A stretch of DNA of 64,000 nt from Thalassobaculum_A sp040219215 (GTDB lineage Bacteria; Pseudomonadota; Alphaproteobacteria; Thalassobaculales; Thalassobaculaceae): contig NZ_JAVJSX010000031.1 of the NCBI RefSeq assembly GCF_040219215.1, positions 129,221 to 193,220 on the forward strand, in the 5' to 3' direction. A program made the translations under genes and the position numbers. A model generated the notes under the pieces. It was not told where the DNA came from. It was given only the letters and a program-made list of their open reading frames with translations, and ran no database searches. Shown here piece after piece: positions 53,949 to 63,891 of this stretch; the stretch's first letter is position 1; every line of letters begins with the position of its first letter.

Positions 53949-55706
53949 ATGGCATTGCAGGATCTGCCCAGCGGTGGGCTAGGCCGGGACCCGATCCCCG
54001 GTCCTGACCCGGCGGGTGAGAATGTCCGGTACGAGGAGGAGTTTACCCGGCTCGAGGACGAGATCGGCAAGATGCAGAGTGCCGGTCCGGCGGCGGTCGA
54101 TTGGCCGAGTGTCGTCTCGATGGCGAGCGCGATCCTGGCCGGACGCTCCAAGGATCTCCTGGTCGCCAGTTGGCTGACCGTTGCGTTGAATCGCGAAGAG
54201 GGCATGCGGGGACTGGCTGCCGGAATCGACGTGATCCAAGGGATCGTGGAGACTTACTGGGAAGACTGCTTCCCGCCGATCAAGCGAATGCGGGCCAGGG
54301 TGGGGGCGATCGAATGGATTGCCGAACGCGCCGGGACAAGCTTGGCCGATGTCACCGCCACATCCGAGAATGCGGAGTTGATCGTCCAGCTTTTCGACGC
54401 CGTGGACGGCCTCGACAGAACGTTTTCCGAGAAAGCCGACGGTGTTCAGGCCAATCTTGGCGACCTTCTGCGGCCATTGCGCAACCTGAAACGCGACGCC
54501 GACTTCATGATGGCGGAAGTCGCCAAGAAGGCCGCGGCTGCAGCCGAGGCCGAAGCGGCCGCTCAGGCGGCAGCCAGTGCCGAGCCCGCACCGTCGGCGG
54601 AGGCAGCGGCACCGGCTGACGGTGGCCCGCCTGCGGCATCGGACGAGCCGGCCGCGTCACCGCCTGCAGCACCAACCCCCGTCGCTCCCGCAACTCCTGC
54701 GGCTCCTCCTGCTCCTGCTCCGGTTGCCGCCGCCGCGCCGCCTCCGGTGGCCGCGGTCGCCGTCCCGGCTGCGTCAGGGCCGGAGATGGACCGGGCGATC
54801 AATACCCTGCGAAGCAATGTGGTCGCCATGGCCAAGGCGATCAGGTCGGCGAGTCCGGGCGACCCACGATCCTATCAGCTGCTGCGCAGCGTCCTGTGGC
54901 TGCCGGTGCAGGCAGCACCGCCGGATCAGGACGGGCGTACCATGCTGCCCGATCCGACCCGCGAACTCGGGCCGGTTCTGGCGACGCTGGCCGACGCCGG
55001 CGATCCTCTGAAGCTGCTGGAATTCTGCGAGGGCAACGCCGTCGATCGATTGTTCTGGCTGGATCTGCACCGGCATTCGGCGTCGGCGCTCGGCGCGCTG
55101 GGCCACACAGCGGCCCGTGACGCCCTGCAGGGGCAGACGGCGGCGTTTCTGAAGCGGTTCCCCAAAGTGGTTGGATTGGCATTCGATGGCGGGACGGCGT
55201 TCGCCGACGCGGCAACCCGCATGTGGATCACCGATGAGTTGATGTCCAGCGGCAGCGCTGGAGGTGCGGGAGCCGGCGACGGCCTGGGAGCTGACTTCGC
55301 AGAGATCCGCTCCAATGCTCGAGCGCTCGCTGCCAAAGGAAATCTCGGCGACGCTGCCGTGGTGTTCGAAAACGCTCGAAACCAGGCGGTGGGTGAGCGA
55401 TCGCGGTTTCTTTGGGACCTTGAGAAAGCCCGGCTGTGCATGGACGCCGGCCGGCCCGATCTGGCGATGTCCCTGTTGATGCATCTGGACAAGTTGTCGT
55501 GCAAGTTTAGTCTCGATGTCTGGGACCCGTCCGTCTGTGTGGATCTGACCACGATGCTGCTTCGTGGCAGTTCGCTCGACGTGGGTGGAGAGGTGGACCC
55601 CGATTGGGCGACGCTCCGTCGTGAATGGACGACGCGGCTGTCGCGATTGGACATGCGGGCGGCGGTCGAGTTGGGTGAGTTCTCGGCTCAGGCCGGGGCG
55701 GAGTAA
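53949..55706 (+). CDS. tssA: T6SS subunit TssA
   Basis: A 585-residue cytoplasmic protein. The ImpA N-terminal domain spans about residues 10-170 (GPDPAGENVRYEEEFTRLEDEI, SKDLLVASWLTVALNREEGMRGLAAGIDV, YWEDCFPP, RVGAIEWI). An alanine/proline-rich linker (about 198-275) leads to a helical C-terminal part of the VasJ/TssA type. TssA guides baseplate and sheath assembly. It lies 86 bases after the pseudokinase gene. Confidence 0.92.
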   Translation: MALQDLPSGGLGRDPIPGPDPAGENVRYEEEFTRLEDEIGKMQSAGPAAVDWPSVVSMASAILAGRSKDLLVASWLTVALNREEGMRGLAAGIDVIQGIVETYWEDCFPPIKRMRARVGAIEWIAERAGTSLADVTATSENAELIVQLFDAVDGLDRTFSEKADGVQANLGDLLRPLRNLKRDADFMMAEVAKKAAAAAEAEAAAQAAASAEPAPSAEAAAPADGGPPAASDEPAASPPAAPTPVAPATPAAPPAPAPVAAAAPPPVAAVAVPAASGPEMDRAINTLRSNVVAMAKAIRSASPGDPRSYQLLRSVLWLPVQAAPPDQDGRTMLPDPTRELGPVLATLADAGDPLKLLEFCEGNAVDRLFWLDLHRHSASALGALGHTAARDALQGQTAAFLKRFPKVVGLAFDGGTAFADAATRMWITDELMSSGSAGGAGAGDGLGADFAEIRSNARALAAKGNLGDAAVVFENARNQAVGERSRFLWDLEKARLCMDAGRPDLAMSLLMHLDKLSCKFSLDVWDPSVCVDLTTMLLRGSSLDVGGEVDPDWATLRREWTTRLSRLDMRAAVELGEFSAQAGAE

Positions 55707-55709
55707 CGT

Positions 55710-55729
55710 TCGGCCGATCGATCGGCCGA
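55710..55729. repeat. 20-base perfect palindrome between tssA and tssB
   Basis: TCGGCCGATC is followed directly by its reverse complement GATCGGCCGA, three bases after the tssA stop codon. In RNA this gives a GC-rich stem that could stabilise or process the mRNA, or attenuate it, before the heavily translated sheath genes. There is no T-run, so it is not a typical terminator. Confidence 0.6.
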
Positions 55730-55750
55730 CGGGCGTTGAGGAGGGAAGGG

Positions 55751-56248
55751 ATGGCACAAGAAGGATCCGTGGCTCCGAAGGAGCGCGTGAACATCCGCTA
55801 CAGGCCGGCGACCGGTGACGCAAAGGAAGAAATCGAGCTTCCGATGAAGCACGTGATCCTTGGGGATTTCACGTTGCGCGCCGACGAGACACCGCTTGAA
55901 GAGCGTGAGCGGGTCAACGTCAACAAGGACAATTTCAACGATGTGATGCGTGGCATGGACCTCAAGGTCGATGCCAACGTCGCCGACCGGCTGTCCGATG
56001 AAGCCGATGCTCAGATGAGCGTTCACCTCAAGTTCGATTCTCTCAAGGATTTCGAGCCGGAGCAGGTCGTCAATCAGGTCCCGGAGTTGCGCAAGCTGCT
56101 GGAGCTTCGACAGGCCCTGGTCGCCCTCAAGGGGCCGCTTGGCAACACGCCCGCGTTCCGCAAGGCCATCCAGAGCATCGTCGACGACGAAGGCGCGCGC
56201 GCAGCATTGCTCAAGGAGCTCGGGGCCGATGAGGCTGACAAATCCTGA
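55751..56248 (+). CDS. tssB: T6SS sheath small subunit TssB (VipA)
   Basis: A 165-residue sheath protein. Characteristic segments are PKERVNIRYRP, ELPMKHVILGDFT, PLEERERVNVNKDNFNDVM, FDSLKDFEPEQVVNQVPELRKLLELRQALVALKGPLGN and the C-terminal ALLKELG. ATG 55751 directly follows GGAGGGAAGGG, a strong ribosome site; a TTG five codons earlier is less likely. It pairs with TssC to make the contractile sheath. Confidence 0.97.
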   Translation: MAQEGSVAPKERVNIRYRPATGDAKEEIELPMKHVILGDFTLRADETPLEERERVNVNKDNFNDVMRGMDLKVDANVADRLSDEADAQMSVHLKFDSLKDFEPEQVVNQVPELRKLLELRQALVALKGPLGNTPAFRKAIQSIVDDEGARAALLKELGADEADKS

Positions 56249-56329
56249 CCGGCGTCCATGCCGGTGCCGAGCGGCGCAAGCCGACTGATGTGGCCGGCAT
56301 AACGGCCGGATACGAACGGAGGGGTGATC

Positions 56330-57814
56330 GTGTCGTCGACTGATACAGAGAACCAAGGGGCTGCAGCCCAAACGGTTGAGTCCGACTCGCTGCTTGATCA
56401 GATCATGCAGGAGACGCGGTATGCGCCGAACCAGGAAGGCTACGATGTCGCCCGACAGGGCGTGGCGGCCTTCATTGCCGAACTGATCAAGCCGAACCAG
56501 GGCGCTGCCAAAGTCCAGGCGGGTATGGTCGATCAGATGATCGCGGAGATCGACCGCAAACTGTCGGCGCAGGTCGACGCGATCCTGCACAACGACGACG
56601 TCAAGAAGCTGGAAAGCGCGTGGCGCGGGCTGAAGTTCCTCGTCGACCGGACGGACTTCCGTCAGAACATCAAGATTGAACTGCTGAACGTGTCGAAGGA
56701 TCAGTTGCTCGAGGATTTCGAGGACGCGCCCGAAGTCGTTCAGTCAGGTCTCTACAAGCACATCTATACCGACGAGTATGGCGTGTTCGGCGGCCAGCCG
56801 ATCGGGGCGATCATCGCCAACTACGAATTCGACGCCGGCTCGCAGGACATCCAGTTGCTGCGCTATGTCTCCAACGTCGGTGCGATGGCTCACGCGCCGA
56901 TGTTTGCCGCGGCTTCTCCGAAAATGTTCGGGGTCGACCGGCACGAGGATATTGCCGGCCTGAAGGATTTGCAGGCGATCTTCGAAGGTCCGCAGTACGC
57001 CAAGTGGAATGCCTTCCGGGAGACCGAAGACTCCCGCTACGTTGGCCTGACCGTGCCGCGCTTCATGCTTCGCGAGCCGTACGGCGAGGATTCCAATCCG
57101 ATCAAGGCTTTCAATTACAACGAAGAATCGGATGGCGAGACCGACAATTACCTTTGGGGGAACGCGGCCTTCGCGTTCGCGTCGAGGCTGTCCGACAGTT
57201 TCGCCAAGTATCGCTGGTGCCCGAACGTGATCGGCCCGCAGAGCGGTGGTGCGGTCGAGAACCTTCCGATGCACAACTACCAGAGCATGGGGCAGAACGA
57301 GACCAAGGCACCGACCGAGGTGATGGTTTCCGACCGCCGGGAGTACGAGTTGGCCGAGCAGGGCTTCATTGCGCTGGTCAATCGCAAGGGCGCCAATAAC
57401 GCGACCTTCTTCTCGGCGAATTCGGTACAGAAGCCGAAGTATTTCGGTAACACCCCGGAGGGCAAGGCGGCCGAGACCAACTACAAGCTTGGCACCCAGC
57501 TGCCGTACATGCTCGTGATCAACCGGCTGGCGCATTACATCAAGGTATTGCAGCGCGAGAACATCGGCAGCTGGAAGAACCGCGGCGAACTGGAAAGCGA
57601 ACTGAACAACTGGATTCGGCAGTACGTCTCGGATCAGGAGAATCCGTCGGCCGAAGTCCGCAGCCGCAGGCCGCTTCGCCGTGCCGACATCAAGGTGGAG
57701 GATGTCGAGGGTGAGCCCGGCTGGTACAGCGTCAGCATGGCGGTTCAACCGCACTTCAAGTACATGGGTGCGGACTTCACGCTGTCCCTGAAGGGCAAGC
57801 TCGACAAGTCCTGA
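56330..57814 (+). CDS. tssC: T6SS sheath large subunit TssC (VipB)
   Basis: A 494-residue sheath protein with the standard TssC features: LDQIMQETRY, NDDVKKLESAWRGLKFLVDRTDF, DEYGVFGGQPIGAIIANYEF, PMFAAASPKMFG, PRFMLREPYG and the C-terminal GWYSVSMAVQPHFKYMGADFTLSLKGKLD. GTG 56330 has GGAGG seven bases upstream and is preferred to GTG 56324. No hcp gene follows in the 84-base gap before tssE. Confidence 0.97.
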   Translation: MSSTDTENQGAAAQTVESDSLLDQIMQETRYAPNQEGYDVARQGVAAFIAELIKPNQGAAKVQAGMVDQMIAEIDRKLSAQVDAILHNDDVKKLESAWRGLKFLVDRTDFRQNIKIELLNVSKDQLLEDFEDAPEVVQSGLYKHIYTDEYGVFGGQPIGAIIANYEFDAGSQDIQLLRYVSNVGAMAHAPMFAAASPKMFGVDRHEDIAGLKDLQAIFEGPQYAKWNAFRETEDSRYVGLTVPRFMLREPYGEDSNPIKAFNYNEESDGETDNYLWGNAAFAFASRLSDSFAKYRWCPNVIGPQSGGAVENLPMHNYQSMGQNETKAPTEVMVSDRREYELAEQGFIALVNRKGANNATFFSANSVQKPKYFGNTPEGKAAETNYKLGTQLPYMLVINRLAHYIKVLQRENIGSWKNRGELESELNNWIRQYVSDQENPSAEVRSRRPLRRADIKVEDVEGEPGWYSVSMAVQPHFKYMGADFTLSLKGKLDKS

Positions 57815-57898
57815 TAGTCACCCCTCCGCGGTCCGGCCTCCGGCGGTTCCGGCAGGCTGGGCCGTGGCGGATCGACCGTTTCGGGAAGGGATGGCGGG

Positions 57899-58306
57899 AT
57901 GGCTGAACGGACGCTGCTGCAGCGGCTGATCGACGACGAGGCTCCGGTGGCGGGTCGTCCGTTCGATACCTCCGTGGCGACGCAGTCGATCGTCGACTAC
58001 CTGCAGATCTTGATGAACACCCGCCAGGGTGCGGTCGGGACCCGCCCGGATTTCGGCCTGCCGGACTTCAACGACATGGCGAGCGAGTTCCCGGCGGCGG
58101 TGCCGGCAATCGCACGCGCGATCAAACAGCAGATCGACGCCTTTGAACCACGGCTGCGCAACGTCGTTGTGCGTCACGTGCCGGATCCCGACCGTCCGTT
58201 GAATCTTGCGTATCGAATCAAGGCGGAACTCGCGGTCGAGGAGTCCGATGATCCGGTGACCTTCGAGACGGTTTTCGGGAGCGACGGGTCGGTACGAATT
58301 CGATGA
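57899..58306 (+). CDS. tssE: T6SS baseplate subunit TssE (gp25-like)
   Basis: A 135-residue baseplate protein of the gp25/lysozyme-like fold that has lost lytic activity. Typical are SIVDYLQILMNTRQGAVGTRPDFGLPDFNDM and IKQQIDAFEPRLRNVVV. It starts the contracting sheath at the baseplate. The stop overlaps the tssF start by four bases. Confidence 0.95.
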   Translation: MAERTLLQRLIDDEAPVAGRPFDTSVATQSIVDYLQILMNTRQGAVGTRPDFGLPDFNDMASEFPAAVPAIARAIKQQIDAFEPRLRNVVVRHVPDPDRPLNLAYRIKAELAVEESDDPVTFETVFGSDGSVRIR

Positions 58307-60051
58307 GCATGAACCGGTACTTCCAGGATGAACTGGCGTATCTCCGCGAGATCGGGGACGAGTTCGCACGGGAAAACCCTCGCCTGGCGCCGTACCTTGC
58401 CCGCGAGAGCCGCGACCCTGATGTGGAGCGGTTGTTGGAGGGGTTCGCCTTCCTGACCGGGCGGTTGCGCGAGAAGCTGGACGACGAACTGCCGGAGGTT
58501 GCGCATTCACTGATCGAGCTGGTCTGGCCCAACTACCTGCGCCCGGTTCCGGCGATGACCGTCATCGAATTCTCGGTCATTCCCGGGGCGGATGCCGGCG
58601 CTCCCGTGGAACGCGGCACCATGGTGGCATCGCGCGAGGTTGGCGGCACCACGTGCCGGTTCCGAACCTCCTACGACGTTCAATGCCTTCCGATGTCTGT
58701 CGCGGGGGTCGAGGTCGACTCCACGCCGACGACCAGTCGACTGACCGTCAAACTGCAGCTGCTCGACGGTGTGGATCCCACACAGATCGACGCCGACCGG
58801 CTGCGCCTGTTTCTCGATGGGGCCGCCGACGCCAGCATTGCGCGGGACCTGTACCGGGCACTGATGCAGGACGTCCGGTCGATCAGCGTGCTGGGCGGCA
58901 ACGGAAGCCGGTTTACGCTTGATCCCGATGCCGTCTCACCGGTGGGATTCGATACTGACCACGCGGTCCTGCCTTATCCGCCGAACGCCTTTTCGGGCTT
59001 CCGTATCCTCCAGGAGTATTTTGCGTTCCCGGAGAAGTTCATGTTTGTCGACATCCATGTCGGCAACCGATTACGGACGTTGCGAGGCCCGCAGATCGAA
59101 CTGAAGTTCGAGTTCTCGCGGCCCTTGGATCGCGGCGGCAAGGCCGGCCGCAACACCGTGCGCCTGAACTGCACGCCAGCCGTGAACGTCTTCGAAGACG
59201 ACGGCGAGCCGGTCAATCTGGATCATCGCAAGTCGGAATACCGGGTGCGCCCGATGGGCGGAAGGGATCGCCAGATCGACGTGTACGGTGTCGAGAAGGT
59301 GGTCGGTTGGGTGCGGGGTCGCAACGAGCAGGTGGTCTACAAGCCGTTCGCGTCGTACCGACCGATTGTCGGCAAGGCCGGTGAGGAGGTCTATTATCGG
59401 ATCCGGCGGCGCGGTGCGGTGGCCTCGCAGACGGTCGATGCCTACATTTCGTTTGTTGATGCCGAGAGCCGGGCCATACCGCTTGCGGCGGAAACGGTCT
59501 CGATCGAGCTCACCTGCACAAACGGTCGGGCGCCGGAGGCGTTGGCGGTTGGGGCCATCGACCAACCGACCGCAACCTCGCCAACCTTCGCGACATTCCG
59601 CAACCCGATCGGCGTGACCGCCCAGACGCCACCTCCGATCGACCGCAATCTTCTATGGATCCTGATCTCCAACTTGGCGCTGAACTACAGCAGCCTCGCC
59701 GATACCCATGCGCTGGGTCGGATCCTGTCCACCTACAACGTCCGTGCGCAGGTTGACGAACAGGAACGTCGGCGCATGGAGTTGTTGTTGGAGGGGATCC
59801 AGTCGGTCCGATCCGAGCCGATGGACTGGATGCGCAGCGGCGGCGTGTTGCGCGGCGTGCGGTTTATGCTGAACGTCCAGGAGAGCAAGCTGGGCGGTGC
59901 CGCCGAGTTGTTCTTGTTCGGAACGGTGTTCGACCGTTTCCTCGACATGTTCTCGAACATCAACTCAGTGCATCAACTCACCATCCAGGGCGTCGAGAGG
60001 AATGTGAGATACCAATGGGGCGTGCGAACCGGGCAGAACCGGATTCTGTAG
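58303..60051 (+). CDS. tssF: T6SS baseplate subunit TssF
   Basis: A 582-residue baseplate wedge protein. The N-terminus YFQDELAYLREIGDEFARENPRLAPYL is diagnostic, followed by RDPDVERLLEGFAFLTGRLREKLDDELPE and LIELVWPNYLRPVPAMTVIEF. The C-terminal FGTVFDRFLDMFSNINSVHQLTI is standard. It forms the (TssF)2-TssG wedge. Coupled to tssE by an ATGA overlap and to tssG by a 37-base overlap. Confidence 0.97.
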   Translation: MSMNRYFQDELAYLREIGDEFARENPRLAPYLARESRDPDVERLLEGFAFLTGRLREKLDDELPEVAHSLIELVWPNYLRPVPAMTVIEFSVIPGADAGAPVERGTMVASREVGGTTCRFRTSYDVQCLPMSVAGVEVDSTPTTSRLTVKLQLLDGVDPTQIDADRLRLFLDGAADASIARDLYRALMQDVRSISVLGGNGSRFTLDPDAVSPVGFDTDHAVLPYPPNAFSGFRILQEYFAFPEKFMFVDIHVGNRLRTLRGPQIELKFEFSRPLDRGGKAGRNTVRLNCTPAVNVFEDDGEPVNLDHRKSEYRVRPMGGRDRQIDVYGVEKVVGWVRGRNEQVVYKPFASYRPIVGKAGEEVYYRIRRRGAVASQTVDAYISFVDAESRAIPLAAETVSIELTCTNGRAPEALAVGAIDQPTATSPTFATFRNPIGVTAQTPPPIDRNLLWILISNLALNYSSLADTHALGRILSTYNVRAQVDEQERRRMELLLEGIQSVRSEPMDWMRSGGVLRGVRFMLNVQESKLGGAAELFLFGTVFDRFLDMFSNINSVHQLTIQGVERNVRYQWGVRTGQNRIL

Positions 60052-61016
60052 TCGATGACCTGATTGCCAACAGCTTTCGCTTCGAGTTCTTCCAAGCGGT
60101 GACGTTGGCTCGTCTCGCTCTCGGCTCGGTTGACGATGGATCGGCGTCAGGGACCGAATCACGGGTCGGGTTGCGGTTCCGGGCCACGCCGACCATGGGG
60201 TTTCCGGCGACTGACATCACCCGCGTCACCCGCTTCGAGGACGAGCAAGGCCGGCCCCGTTTCGAGATCGAAGTTCCGTTCATCGGCTTGTACGGGCCAT
60301 CCAGCCCATTGCCCGCGTTCGTTACCGAGCATGTCATCGCGCGTGATCGCGACAGTGCCACGCTGCGCGATTTCCTGGACCTGTTCAATCATCGCGTCAT
60401 CGAGATCGTCTACCAGATCTGGCGCAAGTATCGCCACGCCGCTACGTATCGGTCGGGCGCCACCGATCCGATTTCGGGGTATGTGATCGCGCTGATGGGG
60501 ATGCTGGGCCTGCGTTCGGCCGACAGTCCCCTGTCGCTGGAGTCGCTGCTGCCGTTCGCGGGCCCGCTGGCTCTTGCCGGCCGCTCCGCGATGCTGCTGG
60601 AGACGCTGGTATCGCACCAGTTCAACGGCGTGCGAACCCGGGTCGAAGAGTTCGTTCCGCGCCGGGCGACTGTGGACGAGGCTCAGAAATGCCGTCTTGG
60701 GGTTGCAAACTCCACGCTCGACGATGACTGGGTGCTCGGGGACCGGGTTCCGGACATCATGGGAAAGTTTCGCCTGTGGATCGGGCCAATGAGCATTGGC
60801 GAGTACCGCGGCTTTCTGCCTGGTCAGCCGAGCCGCCGGCGACTGGCATCGCTGGTGGAAGCAACCATCCGTTCCCGCCTGGAATACGAGATCGTCCTGA
60901 TCGTGCGCGAAGACGACGTGTCACCGTGGAAGCTCGGAAGGCCGATGACGCTTGGATATGACGGCTGGCTGGCCGGAGGCGAACAGGTCGAGAATGTGAT
61001 CCGTTCCGCAGCTTAG
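60015..61016 (+). CDS. tssG: T6SS baseplate subunit TssG
   Basis: A 333-residue baseplate wedge protein. It opens with NSFRFEFFQAVTLARLALG and contains FIGLYGPSSPLPAFVTEHVI, LRDFLDLFNHRVIEIVYQIWRKYRHA, and later LGDRVPDIMGKFRLWIGPM, all typical of TssG. The start ATG 60015 lies inside the end of tssF, as is common. Confidence 0.96.
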   Translation: MGRANRAEPDSVVDDLIANSFRFEFFQAVTLARLALGSVDDGSASGTESRVGLRFRATPTMGFPATDITRVTRFEDEQGRPRFEIEVPFIGLYGPSSPLPAFVTEHVIARDRDSATLRDFLDLFNHRVIEIVYQIWRKYRHAATYRSGATDPISGYVIALMGMLGLRSADSPLSLESLLPFAGPLALAGRSAMLLETLVSHQFNGVRTRVEEFVPRRATVDEAQKCRLGVANSTLDDDWVLGDRVPDIMGKFRLWIGPMSIGEYRGFLPGQPSRRRLASLVEATIRSRLEYEIVLIVREDDVSPWKLGRPMTLGYDGWLAGGEQVENVIRSAA

Positions 61017-61058
61017 GCTCGGTATCGGCGTCGAACGAATGAAGAGGGAGGGAGAGCC

Positions 61059-63797
61059 ATGATTTCCGTCGAGCTGAAGCCGCTGCTGGGTCGGCTGAAT
61101 CCATACACCAAGAAGGCGCTCGAAGCGGCGGCCGGCCTGTGTGTGTCCCGGACTAACTACGAGGTCACGGTCGAGCACGTGCTGCTGACCATGGTCGACG
61201 ACACCGAGCGCGACTTCCAGCTCATCCTGCGGCACTCGGGCATCGAACCGGCCCACCTCAAGCGTGAACTGCAGCGCGAGGTTGAGGGCCGAAAGACCGG
61301 CAACACCGGACGGCCGGTGTTCTCGCCGGTGCTGATCGAATGGATCTCCTCGGCATGGCTGCTGGGCTCGGTCGAACTCGGTCTCGGCCAGATCCGCTCC
61401 GGTCTGCTGATCGTTGCCTTGTTGGCCGATCGGTCACGGTTCGGCGGCGGTCGCTACATGGATCTTCTGGATGACGTCAACGTCGACGAACTTCGGCGCA
61501 AGCTGCTGGATATCGTCGATGGCTCCAAGGAAGAGTCCGCGGCGATGGGCCTGCAAAAGCCGACGCCCGGCGGCGACGGCAAGCCGGGCGCTGCGGCCGG
61601 TATCAGCGAAGACAGCGCGATTGGCCGGTTCTGCATCAATGTCACCGAGCAGGCGCGATCGGGCAAGATCGACCCGGTGTTCGCCCGCGATCGCGAAATG
61701 CGGCTGATCGTCGACATTCTCGGTCGGCGGAGAAAGAACAACCCGATCGCGGTTGGCGAACCGGGCGTCGGCAAGTCCGCGATCGTCGAAGGACTGGCTC
61801 TGAAAATCGTCGAGGGCGACGTGCCGGAGTTCATGCAGAACGTCGAACTGCTGAGCCTGGACCTCGGCCTGCTGCAGGCGGGCGCCGGCGTGAAGTGCGA
61901 GTTCGAGAACCGGCTGAGCGGCGTGATCGACGAGGTCAAGGCGTCGCCCAAGCCGATCGTGTTGTTCATCGACGAGGCGCACACCCTCATCGGGGCTGGC
62001 GGCACGGCTGGCGGCAGCGACGCGGCCAACCTGCTGAAACCGGCGCTGGCGCGGGGTGAACTGCGCACCATCGCGGCAACCACGTGGTCGGAATACAAGA
62101 AGTACTTCGAGAAGGATCCGGCGCTGACCCGGCGTTTCCAATTGGTGAAGCTTGACGAGCCATCTCCGGATGACGCCGTCACCATCATGCGCGGCATCCG
62201 CGGGATCTATGAAGGTGCACACGGCGTCTACATCCGTGACGATGCGGTCAGCGCCGCTGCACACCTGTCGGCGCGCTACATCTCCGGGCGGCAGTTGCCT
62301 GACAAATCGGTCGACGTTCTCGACACGGCTTCCGCACGGGTGAAGTTGAGCCAGAGCGCCAAGCCGGCGGTGGTCGACGATGCTGAGCGCCGGATCGCGA
62401 CGCTCAAGCGCGAACTCGAAGCGGTCGAGCGGGACCTGGCGTCGGACAATCTGGGGTCAGACGACCGGGTGGCCGAACTCAACGAACAGATCGCCAAGGT
62501 CGAGGCTGAGTTGGTCACGCTCGGCGAGCGCTGGAGCAAGGAGCGCGCCTTGGTCGACCGGGTGCTGGCGCTGCGCGCGGCACTGCACGCAAAACCGGCA
62601 TCGGACGGCCAGGAACCGGTCGCGGATGCCGGCTCCGATGATGAAGCTTCGGGGGAAGAGCCGGCGCCGGTGGCCGCAACGCCGGCCGTCGATATCCCGA
62701 GCGATCCGGAGGAGATCCGGCGTCAGATCGACGCAACCCGGGCCGAACTGGCCACCCTGCAGGGCTATGACCCGCTGGTGCATTACGAAGTCACGTCCGA
62801 CTCGGTGGCCCAGGTGATCGCCGATTGGACCGGGGTTCCGCTTGGCAGCATGGTTCGTGACGAGGCGAAGAACGCGCTTGGCTTTGCGGAGAGCATGAAG
62901 GTCCGGATCAAGGGACAGGACGATGCCATTGCGGTGATCGACCAGGGTATCCGGGCGGCAAAGGCCGGGCTGAACAATCCGAATGCACCGATGGGCGTCT
63001 TCCTGTTCGTCGGGTCATCCGGCGTCGGCAAGACCGAGACCGCGACGGCGGTTGCCGATCAGATGTTCGGCGGCGAGCGCTTCATGATCTCGATCAACAT
63101 GTCGGAGTTCCAGGAGAAGCACACGGTGTCCCGGCTGGTCGGCTCGCCTCCGGGCTATGTCGGCTATGGCGAGGGTGGCGTGCTGACCGAGGCGGTCCGT
63201 CAACGGCCGTATTCGGTGGTGCTGCTCGATGAGGTCGAGAAGGCCGACCTGGAGGTCATGAACCTGTTCTACCAGGTGTTCGACAAGGGCACTCTGTCGG
63301 ACGGCGAGGGCCGGGAGATCGACTTCAAGAACACCATCGTGTTCCTGACCAGCAACCTCGCGACCGACATCATCACCGAACTCGGGATGCGCGATCCCAA
63401 GCCGTCGGTCGAGGAACTGACCGAGGCGATCCGCCCGCAGCTCAGCCATCACTTCAAGCCGGCTCTGCTGGCCCGCATGCAGATCGTGCCGTTCTTCCCG
63501 CTGAAGGCCGAGGCGCTGGGTGGCATCGTGCGCTTGAAACTCAACAAGGTCGGGGACCGCCTGCGCAGCAGCCAGAAAATGCGGTTCGAATACACCGACG
63601 CGGTGGTGGAGCAGATCACGCAGCGCTGCACCGAGGTTGAGACCGGCGCCCGCAACATCGACCACATCATCAACCGGACCCTGCTGCCGGAGATATCCAC
63701 CGAGATCCTGCAGCGGCTGGGTGACGAGCAGGAGGCATCGGCGCTCAAGGTCGGCATCGCCGAGGGCGGCAGCTTCACCTACGATTTCGAGGCCTAG
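61059..63797 (+). CDS. tssH: T6SS sheath-recycling ATPase TssH (ClpV)
   Basis: A 912-residue AAA+ unfoldase of the ClpV type that disassembles contracted sheath. The N-domain (LLGRLNPYTKKALEAAAGLC) is of the ClpV kind. The first ATPase has Walker A GEPGVGKSA (about 232-240) and the ELRTIAATTWSEYKKYFEKDPALTRRF block. A coiled-coil M region follows with an acidic insertion about 515-545 (EPVADAGSDDEASGEEP). The second ATPase has GSSGVGKTE (about 651-659) and PPGYVGYGEGGVLTEAVR. It is the last T6SS gene before the insertion sequence. Confidence 0.97.
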   Translation: MISVELKPLLGRLNPYTKKALEAAAGLCVSRTNYEVTVEHVLLTMVDDTERDFQLILRHSGIEPAHLKRELQREVEGRKTGNTGRPVFSPVLIEWISSAWLLGSVELGLGQIRSGLLIVALLADRSRFGGGRYMDLLDDVNVDELRRKLLDIVDGSKEESAAMGLQKPTPGGDGKPGAAAGISEDSAIGRFCINVTEQARSGKIDPVFARDREMRLIVDILGRRRKNNPIAVGEPGVGKSAIVEGLALKIVEGDVPEFMQNVELLSLDLGLLQAGAGVKCEFENRLSGVIDEVKASPKPIVLFIDEAHTLIGAGGTAGGSDAANLLKPALARGELRTIAATTWSEYKKYFEKDPALTRRFQLVKLDEPSPDDAVTIMRGIRGIYEGAHGVYIRDDAVSAAAHLSARYISGRQLPDKSVDVLDTASARVKLSQSAKPAVVDDAERRIATLKRELEAVERDLASDNLGSDDRVAELNEQIAKVEAELVTLGERWSKERALVDRVLALRAALHAKPASDGQEPVADAGSDDEASGEEPAPVAATPAVDIPSDPEEIRRQIDATRAELATLQGYDPLVHYEVTSDSVAQVIADWTGVPLGSMVRDEAKNALGFAESMKVRIKGQDDAIAVIDQGIRAAKAGLNNPNAPMGVFLFVGSSGVGKTETATAVADQMFGGERFMISINMSEFQEKHTVSRLVGSPPGYVGYGEGGVLTEAVRQRPYSVVLLDEVEKADLEVMNLFYQVFDKGTLSDGEGREIDFKNTIVFLTSNLATDIITELGMRDPKPSVEELTEAIRPQLSHHFKPALLARMQIVPFFPLKAEALGGIVRLKLNKVGDRLRSSQKMRFEYTDAVVEQITQRCTEVETGARNIDHIINRTLLPEISTEILQRLGDEQEASALKVGIAEGGSFTYDFEA

Positions 63798-63891
63798 GGA
63801 TCAGGTCGGCCTGGGCCGGTTGTCGGTTAGAGCAGTTTCTCAGCTGACGGAATCGTAGAGGATTCCCGCGGGGGTAGGTTTGTGATTCAAG

